From Meira nashicola (Eukaryota > Basidiomycota > Exobasidiomycetes > Exobasidiales > Brachybasidiaceae): DNA of 64,000 bases. The stretch's first letter is position 1. Every line of letters begins with the position of its first letter. Location: positions 2,852,001 to 2,916,000 of the forward strand of contig BCJU01000002.1 of NCBI GenBank assembly GCA_001600355.1, read 5' to 3'. Both the position numbers and the translations under genes were made by a program. Shown here one piece after another: positions 17,622 to 26,985 of the stretch. Under the pieces are notes generated by a model that searched no databases, was not told the DNA's origin, and was given only the letters and a program-made list of their open reading frames with translations.

Positions 17622-19823
17622 TCATAGACGTGCTTCAGCCGAATCGACAAAGTTTGAACTTGCGTTGACATTTGATTGGGAGGATTGCAGGAAACCGGCA
17701 AAGTAACGTTCTAAAGCTTCGATATCATCTAATCCTACCACGCAACCAACATAACCGTCAGGTCGAACGACAACAACACCACCATTGTTCAAGCCCCACT
17801 TTGTGTGTAATCCACCAACGCTTTCATCGCCATCTAAATCACTCAAACGTTGTCCGCCTGCTTCAACGTCATCGCAATAGAGCATGGTACGTAATGGACC
17901 AAAATCAGCGATTTGATCTAATTCAAGATCGAATCGATTGCGTTTTACGATTAATAAAAGATGGAAGAATGGATTAACCTCTTGTGAATAAGCTGGTGGA
18001 AGACCTGAATTGAGAACGTCTGGTTTTTGATGATAATATCCATGCTTTAGTTTACCTGCCCTTTCGTTTGGACGATAAAGTTGTAAAAAGCTCTTGTTGG
18101 ATGATAAATGACGAGTGAGTTGTTGTAATTGTGGACGAGTGGATTTCAAATCACCTGCACAAACGTATAATCGGAAGCCACCTGGTGCTGTGAATTGGAT
18201 TTCATGAATGATTCGAACTGGCTTGGAAGAGATATATCTTGTTGCCCATGCAGGTGTCAATCTCCATCCGGCTTGTAATTTCTTGGACGATTGAGAAGAA
18301 GGATCGACAGATTGACGAGCTCCCAATCGTTTACGCGAGTCAACGTGGTTTAGGATGTTATCGGTATAGAAAACTCCTGCTCCTGTTGTGAAGCCAGCAT
18401 TTCTCCTTTGAACTTCGACAAAGTGTTGTTTTCGTTGTTCATCGTTTAATTTTGCCAATTCAGGTTGACCTTTTGGAATTTCACCAGAGAAAAGAGCGGC
18501 ATATTCTGCATCGAAATCGATCAATTTACGACCTGTTGAATGTCTTTCTTCGTGATATGTTTCTAATAATGTTTCACGTTTCGCTAAACCTTTTTCGACT
18601 AAATTAATTCTCCAAGCCAATGCTTGTGCATCAATAATTGCTGTATTCATTCCTTGACCTGCTTTAGGAGAATGAGTATGACATGCATCTCCGGCCAAAA
18701 AGACATGATGAGCTGCAAAGTTGACATTATTTTCACTTCCTTCTGGTAAAGAATAACGTGAAACTAAACGTTGACCGATCGGATAACATGTGAACCATTC
18801 AACGGATTTAAAGTTAAAATGAAAAGGATGAGCAATTTCTTGAATGGCACGCATAACTACTTCACTTGTCACTTTATCACGAGCTTCTAAAGCATGAACT
18901 TTACTCTTTTCGCCTTGTAATCTATTAACTTGTGTATAACAACGAATGATTGGTTCACCTTGATCGTTATTTTCACGTGGGAAGATGTATAAAGCACCAT
19001 GATTACGTGAATGAATTGCGGCAATTTTACGTACGTCTGGAAAATCAGTTTCAACAACGCAATCTAAAGCTGCCCATAAAGTATCAACCCAATCACCTTT
19101 CATTTCTACTTTATGCTTTTCTTCCATTACCGAACGAACTTTTGAACGACCACCATCACAACCAACTAAATAACGTGTTCTTATCGTTTTAAGTTCACCT
19201 GTTGGCTTGATTGTATATGTTGGTGCTCCACCTTGATTGGTTGTAGATTGAACTGGAGCCATCTTTTCAAGAGTGATTTGAACTGGATGTTGTTCATCAG
19301 AAGTCATTATAAATTCTCTAAATGCCCAAGGTCTTGTAACCCTTTGACCGTGTCTTTCCATATCACGTAAATAGCCACCTTCAATTAGACCTTGTTGTAA
19401 TCCTAAAGTGCAATTATCTTCAATTTCCATATTTGTTGGAAAAGATTGAACACGTCTATTCCTTTCAATTCCACGTTTTCCATCAGCACGAGGATCCCAA
19501 AAAGTACGTTCATAAGATGCTGCACTTTTTGCAAAAAATTCTGATCCTAAAGGTTCCATGTTTTTCATCACTTCGATCGTACGTGGTTGAATACCATCTG
19601 CACGTCCGGCAGTTGTTGGTTCAGATCTTTCATCGATCACTAAAACTTCATGACCGCCAAAGCGAGCTAAAGAACTTGCTAACATTAATCCTGCCGGTCC
19701 TGCTCCTACTATCACAACATCCCAAACAGTTCTATCGATATGCGTTAATGGATCTGGATAATCATGCGTACCATAAACGCGTTTATCGGCACTTTTATGT
19801 TCCTCCACTGTTGCGGGCGCCAT
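17622..19823 (-). CDS. FAD-dependent aromatic hydroxylase, phenol 2-monooxygenase type (733 aa)
   Basis: Class A flavin monooxygenase that would hydroxylate a phenol or hydroxybenzoate using NADPH and O2. The FAD dinucleotide motif GAGPAG is at residues 40-45, the second FAD/NADPH motif is GCDGGRSKVR (about 223-232), and the ribityl-binding motif is FLAGDACHTHSPKAGQGMN (about 378-396). The C-terminal 200 residues fit the thioredoxin-like dimerisation domain of phenol hydroxylase (FRLYVCAGDL; NGGVVVVRPDGYVGCV). Typical length is 640-665; the excess lies in the N-terminus and loops. Neighbours are unrelated housekeeping genes, so this is probably a lone catabolic or detoxifying enzyme. Confidence 0.9.
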   Translation of the reverse strand: MAPATVEEHKSADKRVYGTHDYPDPLTHIDRTVWDVVIVGAGPAGLMLASSLARFGGHEVLVIDERSEPTTAGRADGIQPRTIEVMKNMEPLGSEFFAKSAASYERTFWDPRADGKRGIERNRRVQSFPTNMEIEDNCTLGLQQGLIEGGYLRDMERHGQRVTRPWAFREFIMTSDEQHPVQITLEKMAPVQSTTNQGGAPTYTIKPTGELKTIRTRYLVGCDGGRSKVRSVMEEKHKVEMKGDWVDTLWAALDCVVETDFPDVRKIAAIHSRNHGALYIFPRENNDQGEPIIRCYTQVNRLQGEKSKVHALEARDKVTSEVVMRAIQEIAHPFHFNFKSVEWFTCYPIGQRLVSRYSLPEGSENNVNFAAHHVFLAGDACHTHSPKAGQGMNTAIIDAQALAWRINLVEKGLAKRETLLETYHEERHSTGRKLIDFDAEYAALFSGEIPKGQPELAKLNDEQRKQHFVEVQRRNAGFTTGAGVFYTDNILNHVDSRKRLGARQSVDPSSQSSKKLQAGWRLTPAWATRYISSKPVRIIHEIQFTAPGGFRLYVCAGDLKSTRPQLQQLTRHLSSNKSFLQLYRPNERAGKLKHGYYHQKPDVLNSGLPPAYSQEVNPFFHLLLIVKRNRFDLELDQIADFGPLRTMLYCDDVEAGGQRLSDLDGDESVGGLHTKWGLNNGGVVVVRPDGYVGCVVGLDDIEALERYFAGFLQSSQSNVNASSNFVDSAEARL

Positions 19824-20370
19824 TTTATAATAAGATGTGGAGAAAGTATCTTCTGAAAAGAAGGTGATGGGGAGGGAAGGTTGGAAAGGAAATATTTGCT
19901 TACTTTTATATCTTGTATTCAGAAACTGATTTGAGGAATATCGGAAGTATGCATCGGAGGAGGTAGTATGAAAATACTCCCCCGTACGTAAAAGTAATCA
20001 TCATTTTATTTTTACCTTCAACGCTTCCTTGATTTCCAGAAATATGTTCATGTACAAGTACTGTGGGGAAATCTGCGGTGTGGCGGGCAATTCTTAAATA
20101 TAGGTACAAATCCAGTGTGCATTTCGCACCTCTCCGCGGGATGTGCGGCCAAGAGACCGAATGCACTCGGGTAAAAAGGGTGCAAACAAAGTGTGACATA
20201 CGCGCGCGGTTATGGTGTGCATAGTGTACGCGTATCTGTATGGCCATCCGGAAAAGACGGAAGATAAGCTGGCTGGCTGGCTGGCTGGGTTGCTTATGTC
20301 ATTCTATCACTTCCAATTCGATGATAATGATAAAATTGAATAATATACAAATGAATAAGAAGAACTTGGT
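19824..20370. other. Intergenic region upstream of the hydroxylase
   Basis: Includes the hydroxylase promoter and the 3' flank of SEC10. Contains a fourfold GGCT run at 20270-20286 and mixed CGCG-rich short motifs (tacgcgcgcgg near 20199). No gene seen. Confidence 0.4.
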
Positions 20371-23300
20371 TCATATACCGCTAGTATTACTATCAACGGC
20401 TGCTTTTTCACCTCCCATCTTCTCTAAATTGGCATTATTAATTTCTGCACTTTGATCTTCTTTACTCCATTTCTCCAATTCCAACATTAATCTTGTTAAA
20501 TGATGAACTCTATCTGCATCACTTAAATTTGAATTCGATATTCCACTAATTGGAACTTCTCCACTTTGTCCTGCAATACTGCTTCCAACGGCTCCCGTCG
20601 AACGATCATCGAAATCGCTCAAATCACGAACGTGTGTTGCATAATCAGCTCTCTTGAGTAGATAAGGTCGTAAATATCTCTCTTCCACTTTTGATAAATG
20701 AGATTCTCGCATATACGATTTTAGTACTCCAGGTTGAACGATGAAAAGGTTGCCCAATTGACGCAACATTTCAAATCGATCTACTAATGCGCTAACACCA
20801 AATGCATTAACTGCATCTTGATACATTGCCAAATCTTTGGTTAAAATAATCCCACCGCTTCCCGAGATAACGTATTTACGTAAATGATCGAGTAATAAGC
20901 CATGGAAAGCAACTCCAATCTCTGTCAGAAATGCTTCACAATTCTTTCCAGGTCCCAAATAATTCTTTGCTCCATTATCAACCTTTTCCAATGCATCAAC
21001 GATTGCTAAACAAGGATCCGTATTAATTCGAGAGAAAGCTAATTCGTCATTCTTTGGCGTGAAATCGTTCTTCTTTTGTGTTGACAGACGACCGGACAAG
21101 TATCCAACAATATTGTCAGTTACTTTTTGCACAATACTATCGCACTTTCTCTCCACGCGTAAGAGTAAGTGATTATTGTAAATCGACATTTCTCTTCGAA
21201 TCGTTACACTTGAACTTGCTAAAGGCAAAAGGGCCGTATTCACGTAATGTTGCCATAATTGCATCACCAATTCCGCTTGTCGGACGACCATCAGATCACG
21301 AAGATCTGGCAAAACGGAAGAACGTGGATCCTGGGCAGATGCATGGGTAAGAGCGGAATCGATTGCACATTCTGTATATGACTTCACGTAAGCTTCCGCT
21401 AGCACTTTGAGCAGAGCAAATGCATTCTTCACCATATCAGAGGAAGAACTCAAATCGACGCATCTTCCGATGGCTTCAGCATGCCACCTCAACATCCTCT
21501 CAGCTACTTCCAAACTCAAAGCTCCATCCTGCTGTTCGATATTTGATAAACCTCCGGCACTTCCGTTCATTGTTGTTAATGAATCATCATTAGACGTTCT
21601 ACCTTCAACTAACGTAGATGCTTCAGATGGGGCCAAAGATGAATTTGAAGCTGTACCACCTGCTGCCACCCTTGCCCGGTCTACCAAATTTGACAATTTG
21701 CCAAAACCAAATGCTCCACCTGAAGTTCCCGTTGTGTGGGATGTACTTGTTGCACCTGCCGATCCTGCAGAAGGTGCCGAAGAATTGGATGACGTACCAC
21801 TTGTTGTAATCTGCGTTCGAACACGATCAAATAAGTTTGTTGTTGTCTTTGTCTGGTGAATGGTACGATGATAATTGGAGAAGTGAAGTAAAAAGGTTGC
21901 ATAAAGCTCTGTGAGTGAGCGTGATTCTCGTTCGAGGTACTTTAGACCGTCCATATATGGCACAAACAATTCCTCTACAGCCTGATCTAAGATGATACCT
22001 AAAGAACTTCCACCAGCGGAAGCACCTCCAGCACCACCACCCGCGCCACTGCCATTGATGCCTGCATTTGCACCTGATCCTAGCATGCTTCCATCTCCAT
22101 TCACAAGTCTTCCATCAGGTCCAAGCGTATCATTCTTGCTTGTAGTTATAATGCCTGCACCACGAAAATCGTACACTTTTAAATCGTTGACCAAATTCAA
22201 GCTCATACTTCGTGCCATTTGCAATGTGCGTAAGAAAGCCAAATGCCCTTCTCCTGATCCATTCGTTCCACCTGCCGCTGCTGCCGATCCTACTTCGGTC
22301 GCTTTTTCCATCAATACTTCCACATATCCTTGTACACTCTGAGCAAATACTCTTTGCAAGAATGAAGTCATAACGCCAAGAGGCGATGGGAATACTGCAG
22401 ATATGATTTGCGCTTCCACCTCAACCGTTGATCGAATTTCGCCAAACAATGCTTGCAACGAGGGCTCACTCTTTGGAGGCAGAGAATCAGGATCTGCAAT
22501 TGTGCTCCACATAGCACTTTGTTCTAGATCTCTCCTTTGCATGACACGGTCTTTGGAAATAAAGAAATCGTGTTGGTTTACATAAATTTGTACGCATGAG
22601 ACTCCCCCATTAAAACTCTGCAAAACTTTTGCAATGTGAGACATCATCTTTGGATCAGATTTACGATAGAATCGATCGAAAAGCTTCAACATATCTCTCT
22701 CGAACCTTTCAGCGAATTTGTCAATCGTATCGCGAGTTTGAGCAGCACCTGGAATATCCACTTCACGAGCGATTGCACCTAATCGTCTTGCAATCACTGC
22801 CGTTCGTAATCTTCCTTCACGACCCCCTTCCTTGCGAAGTCGTTCTAATCTACTAGTATCACCTCTTGCGAATTGGTAATAGTATTCTATCAAATCGTGC
22901 GCTTCTGCCGCCCTTGTTCGCATTCGATCAATCGTTTGTAATTGTTCACCTATATGCATCGCCGTCCTTCCCACTTCTGAAAATCGATTTTCCAACGATC
23001 CAAAAGATGCAGATGCGCTGGCAAAATGAGATGAAAGATCGTGAAGTTTAGAGGTATATGCTGATTCTGAAACGCGAACGCTTGATGATAAAGATGTAAT
23101 TTGCGTCGTAAGTTGTGAACGTAAAGAGAGCAACGAATCTACACTAGACTCGAATGTTCGTATAAAAGGTCTAGGATTGAATGGTCCTGGGTCCGCTTTT
23201 GATCGGGCAATCAATTTCTCTGATAATCCAGCCAAGAAATCTTTTGAACTGAATCCTTGCTGAAATGTTTCAATCCGACAAAGTTCTTCCACTGCAGCAT

Positions 23301-23454
23301 CATAATGCATGTTCCGACTTTGCGTTCTTCCATGCGATCTTGCTGCCGAACTATTACTCACGCTACCGTTTCCGGCCATAATGTCTGGACTGGGAGGCGG
23401 AATGGGAGCTTGCCTTCGCACACCTCGTGGAGATGATGGACGGTAGTTGTCCAT
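20371..23454 (-). CDS. SEC10: Sec10, exocyst complex subunit (1027 aa)
   Basis: Exocyst subunit that helps tether secretory vesicles to the plasma membrane. The N-terminal helical part (FSSKDFLAGLSEKL...FESSVDSLLSLRSQL), EVGRTAMHIGEQLQTIDRMRTRA, and the very characteristic NGGVSCVQIYVNQHDFFI (about 275-295) identify the family. The C-terminus VDRFEMLRQLGNLFIVQPGVLKSYM also fits. It is longer than human or yeast Sec10 (about 710-870) because of Gly/Ser-rich inserts (about 440-490 and 560-660). No F-box is seen, which separates it from the Rcy1/Pof6 relatives. Single exon. Together with Vps52, this window carries two multisubunit tethers. Confidence 0.92.
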   Translation of the reverse strand: MDNYRPSSPRGVRRQAPIPPPSPDIMAGNGSVSNSSAARSHGRTQSRNMHYDAAVEELCRIETFQQGFSSKDFLAGLSEKLIARSKADPGPFNPRPFIRTFESSVDSLLSLRSQLTTQITSLSSSVRVSESAYTSKLHDLSSHFASASASFGSLENRFSEVGRTAMHIGEQLQTIDRMRTRAAEAHDLIEYYYQFARGDTSRLERLRKEGGREGRLRTAVIARRLGAIAREVDIPGAAQTRDTIDKFAERFERDMLKLFDRFYRKSDPKMMSHIAKVLQSFNGGVSCVQIYVNQHDFFISKDRVMQRRDLEQSAMWSTIADPDSLPPKSEPSLQALFGEIRSTVEVEAQIISAVFPSPLGVMTSFLQRVFAQSVQGYVEVLMEKATEVGSAAAAGGTNGSGEGHLAFLRTLQMARSMSLNLVNDLKVYDFRGAGIITTSKNDTLGPDGRLVNGDGSMLGSGANAGINGSGAGGGAGGASAGGSSLGIILDQAVEELFVPYMDGLKYLERESRSLTELYATFLLHFSNYHRTIHQTKTTTNLFDRVRTQITTSGTSSNSSAPSAGSAGATSTSHTTGTSGGAFGFGKLSNLVDRARVAAGGTASNSSLAPSEASTLVEGRTSNDDSLTTMNGSAGGLSNIEQQDGALSLEVAERMLRWHAEAIGRCVDLSSSSDMVKNAFALLKVLAEAYVKSYTECAIDSALTHASAQDPRSSVLPDLRDLMVVRQAELVMQLWQHYVNTALLPLASSSVTIRREMSIYNNHLLLRVERKCDSIVQKVTDNIVGYLSGRLSTQKKNDFTPKNDELAFSRINTDPCLAIVDALEKVDNGAKNYLGPGKNCEAFLTEIGVAFHGLLLDHLRKYVISGSGGIILTKDLAMYQDAVNAFGVSALVDRFEMLRQLGNLFIVQPGVLKSYMRESHLSKVEERYLRPYLLKRADYATHVRDLSDFDDRSTGAVGSSIAGQSGEVPISGISNSNLSDADRVHHLTRLMLELEKWSKEDQSAEINNANLEKMGGEKAAVDSNTSGI

Positions 23455-23683
23455 CGTTGATGTCTACAGAGCCTTTGATCAAAGATTGGATGAAAGCCGT
23501 AACTTGGATCGCTACTCAAGAAGGGGTGCAAGTGCAATAATAGTACCCCAGTCCGTGCAGCGATAAAATGGCCGGACAGGTGTTAGACTAAAAAGCTAAA
23601 AAGTTACACCAAAACGCGTTTTCGTCCATCAGTGCATTGCAAAAATATCGAGCAAAAAAGATGTTTTTTCTACAAAAAAGTAT

Positions 23684-23794
23684 GGAAATGAAGGGAATCG
23701 AACCCTCGACTTCATGCAAATCTATTCTTGTTCTCACTCTAACCGAACACGGCTGAAGTGCTAAGCAAGCACTCTACCACTGAGTTACATTCCC
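23684..23794 (-). tRNA. tRNA-Ala(AGC) with intron
   Basis: Minus strand: acceptor GGGAATG pairs with CATTTCC (one G-T pair), D arm ACTC-AGTGGTA-GAGT, anticodon stem CTTGC with loop TTAGCA, T arm GAGGG-TTCGATT-CCCTT. About 41 nt after position 37 must be an intron, after which the stem closes with GCATG, leaving one T-T mismatch. AGC is the common fungal Ala anticodon. Confidence 0.85.
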
Positions 23795-24815
23795 GGGTGT
23801 TACAAGAGGAACTCATTTTTTGATATATGAATAAGTGTGTGACAAAATGAAGAGAAGAACATATTTTGATCGTACTGTGTTATATCTAGTTTAACCTATA
23901 ATTCGGCTTGAGAGTCTTGTTAGCGCATTTATGTTATCCTGACCGGGATTCGAGTAGCATTTGAACAATAGAAAAGAGCAATCCCATTCTTTAGCCCTGC
24001 GTCTATTAATAAACGCGGATATCTTAATCGAGCCTTGTTTTATGATTCGCAAGAGATTGCCATCATTAGCTTATTGTTTTATAAGCTTCTATATAGTTAA
24101 AAGTCGGATATCAGCGTGTACATACATATACCTTCGGCAATCTCATCATCCTAGATGATCTAGGATATGTAGCGTTGCGCATTGATTGATTAAATATATA
24201 AAAAATGCTTATAGAATTGCGGGGTAACGCGGGGACTGAGGAGGGTTGCGGAGTAAAATATATTTCTGGCCTATAGAACGTCAGTGATTTTTAGTGCTGC
24301 TCTGACATGTGTTCAATGCATCTTTAGTCTTTCGAGTAGATGTACTTCTCTAGTAGATTGACCATCTTTATCGCTAGATTTTTATTATAATCATTAAAGC
24401 TTTCTAGTACATGAATAAATGAGTAAGACCGGTAACCGATCTTTATTAACTATTAAAGTTTTATATAACGGTTAAACCTTTTGATCTTCGGTAATCTTTC
24501 CTCACCATGCGAAAATCATGCAACAGTAAAAGAGATTAAGGTATATAAAACCGAAGATCTACTAAGATTTCAATATTCTTTTTCTCGGATGAAATAGAAC
24601 GGTAACCGATTTCAAGTATAAAATTATTAGCGTCGATTTATTCTGTTCCTATAACTTTCGTATAATTAAAAAGTGTGGGTCTTGTTAGGATCCTACTCGT
24701 TATGATTGAGGAACTTGATTGTGTATAAAAGAGAGTATCTATTTATACTTTTTCTGCCTCTCCTCTTCCTTTATTTAAATCACGCTACACCTCCCTCTTC
24801 TTTGTTTTTTTAAAG
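23795..24815 (+). promoter_or_regulatory. AT-rich region upstream of the glycoside-hydrolase pseudogene
   Basis: No gene is seen. Two identical 9-bp palindromes CGGTAACCG (24430-24438 and 24600-24608) have the CGG-N3-CCG form bound by many Zn2Cys6 regulators. A TATA box, TATAAAAG (24724-24731), lies 85-92 bp before the first ATG, followed by a pyrimidine-rich leader. From about 24.0 kb the sequence is noticeably TpA-rich, as in the first two-thirds of the pseudogene. Confidence 0.55.
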
Positions 24816-26291
24816 ATGCTTTTTAAATCCTTCGCCTAACTCGTTTTACTAGCATGCTCTATGATATCATTGAGTAGTGCTATTAATCTTGGCGGAGAAG
24901 CTATAGTTGATATTAGTAAATTAGGAAAAACTCTAAATGGTCAAGCTGGTGGTATCTTATATAGAATTCCGAATGTTCTAGCTTTTTCTCTAGATAAAGC
25001 ACTAATAATTCCGTCTGATTTATAATAAGGTTCAGGCTTTACATATGTATGTGCAGGTGGTACATAAATCCCTTTTACAGGTTATTCATCAAGTATAAGT
25101 GGTTATGAGGAAAGGTTTACTTCTACTTTAGTAAACTATAAATCTGCTAGAGCACAAGGTGTAAACTTTATCCTTTTACCACACGACCTTTAGGGTGCTG
25201 ATTCCGTAACTTCTTCAACTACGAAATATCCTTGTGATAATAGAGATTATATACCTGTGAGTAAAATTTTATTTAAAGACATTATAATCAATTTACTGAC
25301 TCTTATATATATATATATATATTAGTACGGATAATTTTTAGATAGACTGACCAGTGATTTGAAAGATAACAACATACTTAAAGCGTTAAGTATCGATCTT
25401 TAGAACGAACTAAATGGCAGTAATTTCTGGCCTAGATCATAAGATCAATACCTACAATCATGGTCTTATGTATTTAAAAAGTATAGAGATGTCTTTAGTA
25501 CTTCAGTCCCTTTATAAGGTCTGGTATCGTCTATGGCGCCTTCTTTAAGTTGGGATTGGTGGACTAATTATGTAAATTATCTTTTAAATAATCGTGATAT
25601 GATTCCAGACGTTTGGAGTTATCATTAATTAGAAGGTCGTAATGCTGTAAATTACGGAAATGATCCAGTTGATTCACGTAATAACTTAACAGAAGTTTTA
25701 AATAAATATAATTTACCAAACGATCGTCAAGTTTAAGTGAATGAGTACGTAAATAATGATGGCGAACAAACTCCTGCTTATACTACTTGGTTCTTAAGTA
25801 GATTTGAACGTGCTAGTTCAACTGCTTTACGTGCAAATTAGGGCGCAGGTAGAACTTTACATAATGATTTAACAAGATTACTCTTACCAAGCAATGACGA
25901 CTTCAATGGATAGACTGCAATGGGCGATTGGCACGTATTAAATTATTATAACAAAATGCAATCCTCAGGCAGAGTTGTATAAACTCAAAGTACAAAGAGT
26001 ACTTGTTATGATTCTTTTGCTACTTTAGATGCAAACAATCGTATCGTTCGCATCTCAGCCGGTTCGCGTGGTCAATCAGGTGATTATCCAATCACGGTTA
26101 ATGGATTAAATTCGTTAGGTGTCTCAAGCGTTAATGCAGTAGTCAAAGAAATTCCTTTTAATAATGCCGGTACCGTAGACTCACCTAACCAAATCAGCAA
26201 CGGTCCAATTTCAGTCGATAGCAATGGCTCAATTACTGTAAACCTTAATATGGTCGAAGATAGTGCATACACAATCGATTTGACATACTAA
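24816..26291 (+). pseudogene. Secreted glycoside hydrolase (clan GH-A, GH39-like) with 14 in-frame TAA/TAG codons
   Basis: Read with one 69-nt intron (25257-25325), the frame stays open for 469 codons apart from UAR codons at 8, 70, 71, 84, 126, 150, 173, 186, 211, 248, 284, 319, 343 and 366 (10 TAA, 4 TAG, no TGA). It ends at a TAA where the family normally ends. The N-terminus is a signal peptide (MLFKSFA-x-LVLLACSMIS). Recognisable parts are ILLPHDL-x-G, FLDRLTSDLKDNN, the acid/base region L-x-NEL (WNEP in functional relatives), WWTNYVNYLL, the nucleophile region VNEY, and a C-terminal beta region. Several UAR fall on Gln positions; three TAG fall on conserved Trp positions, as I recall the family. 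P-to-L in NEP is also a C-to-T change. There are no indels. Most likely recently inactivated. Confidence 0.8.
25257..25325 (+). other. Spliceosomal intron of the glycoside-hydrolase pseudogene
   Basis: Starts GTGAGT, has a branch-like TTTACTGAC, a long TATATA tract, and ends TTAG. Its removal joins the two halves in frame (441 nt before, 966 nt after). That all splicing signals survive supports a recent loss of function. Confidence 0.85.
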
Positions 26292-26985
26292 AGCATTTTT
26301 ATACTCTTCATCCTATCCTATTAATTATAAGAATAAAAATCCGTTCAAACCAGTAGCAACTATTTTGAACGAACAAAAATTTATTTCATCTAGATATTTT
26401 TATTATTTATAATACGCTTACTGATCCACTTAGGTTGCTTAAAAATCGTTTCTCTTTTCGTTCATTGATTGTGTTAGGAAAATAGAGGAAATAAACTTTT
26501 CTTACAGCATTACGTGACGTTTATCGCGTGATGTCAAACGAAAATGTCATCTTAAAGTCAATGTAGTGTTTTTTAATGCCATCATTGCAACGTAAATGAA
26601 TTTCATGACCTAAATGATTACCAAAAAACCTTAACTTGAAAGTATAAAAGAATCCACCTATCAGAATTTTGTTGCTCGATGAGTCGGAGCTATGTGTGAT
26701 CATGTCTCGTAATTTCTCCAACCTTTCAATGCTTCTCATGCACATTCTTTACAACGATTTGAAGAAATATAGAATCGCCCCATCATCAAAGAAGGAATCG
26801 AATTCATAACACGACGCACGCGTAAGCGCGTTTCTTGTTTACATAAGCGTCCTATAGCTTTCTTCTCAATTTTGCGGCTGCTGAGCAAATTAACCACCAT
26901 CTTCAAATAAGCTCACTAACCGGTTGCGGACGTTGTTGCATCGGATTATCACCGACCAATAAATGGTCAAAATCTTGTGGGCAAG
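26292..26985. other. Intergenic region between the pseudogene and the next gene
   Basis: No firm feature. A 74-codon minus-strand ORF (26521-26745, Met to stop) looks mildly protein-like but has no recognisable motif. An ACGCGT site occurs at 26817-26822. Confidence 0.4.

Noticed and set aside
20270..20286. GGCT repeat as a microsatellite of interest
   Set aside because: Only four units; too short to be notable.
20371..23454. Rcy1/Pof6-type F-box protein
   Set aside because: The Sec10 homology covers the protein and no N-terminal F-box is visible; exocyst Sec10 fits better.
24816..26291. Genome-wide or gene-specific reassignment of UAA/UAG to glutamine
   Set aside because: All other genes in the window use TAA/TAG as normal stops, this gene itself ends at a TAA in the expected place, CAA is still used for Gln, and several TAG sit where relatives have Trp. 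Mutation is the simpler account.
26521..26745. Minus-strand 74-codon ORF in the spacer after the pseudogene
   Set aside because: No recognisable domain, no promoter or signal peptide; could be a chance frame. Left as unassigned.
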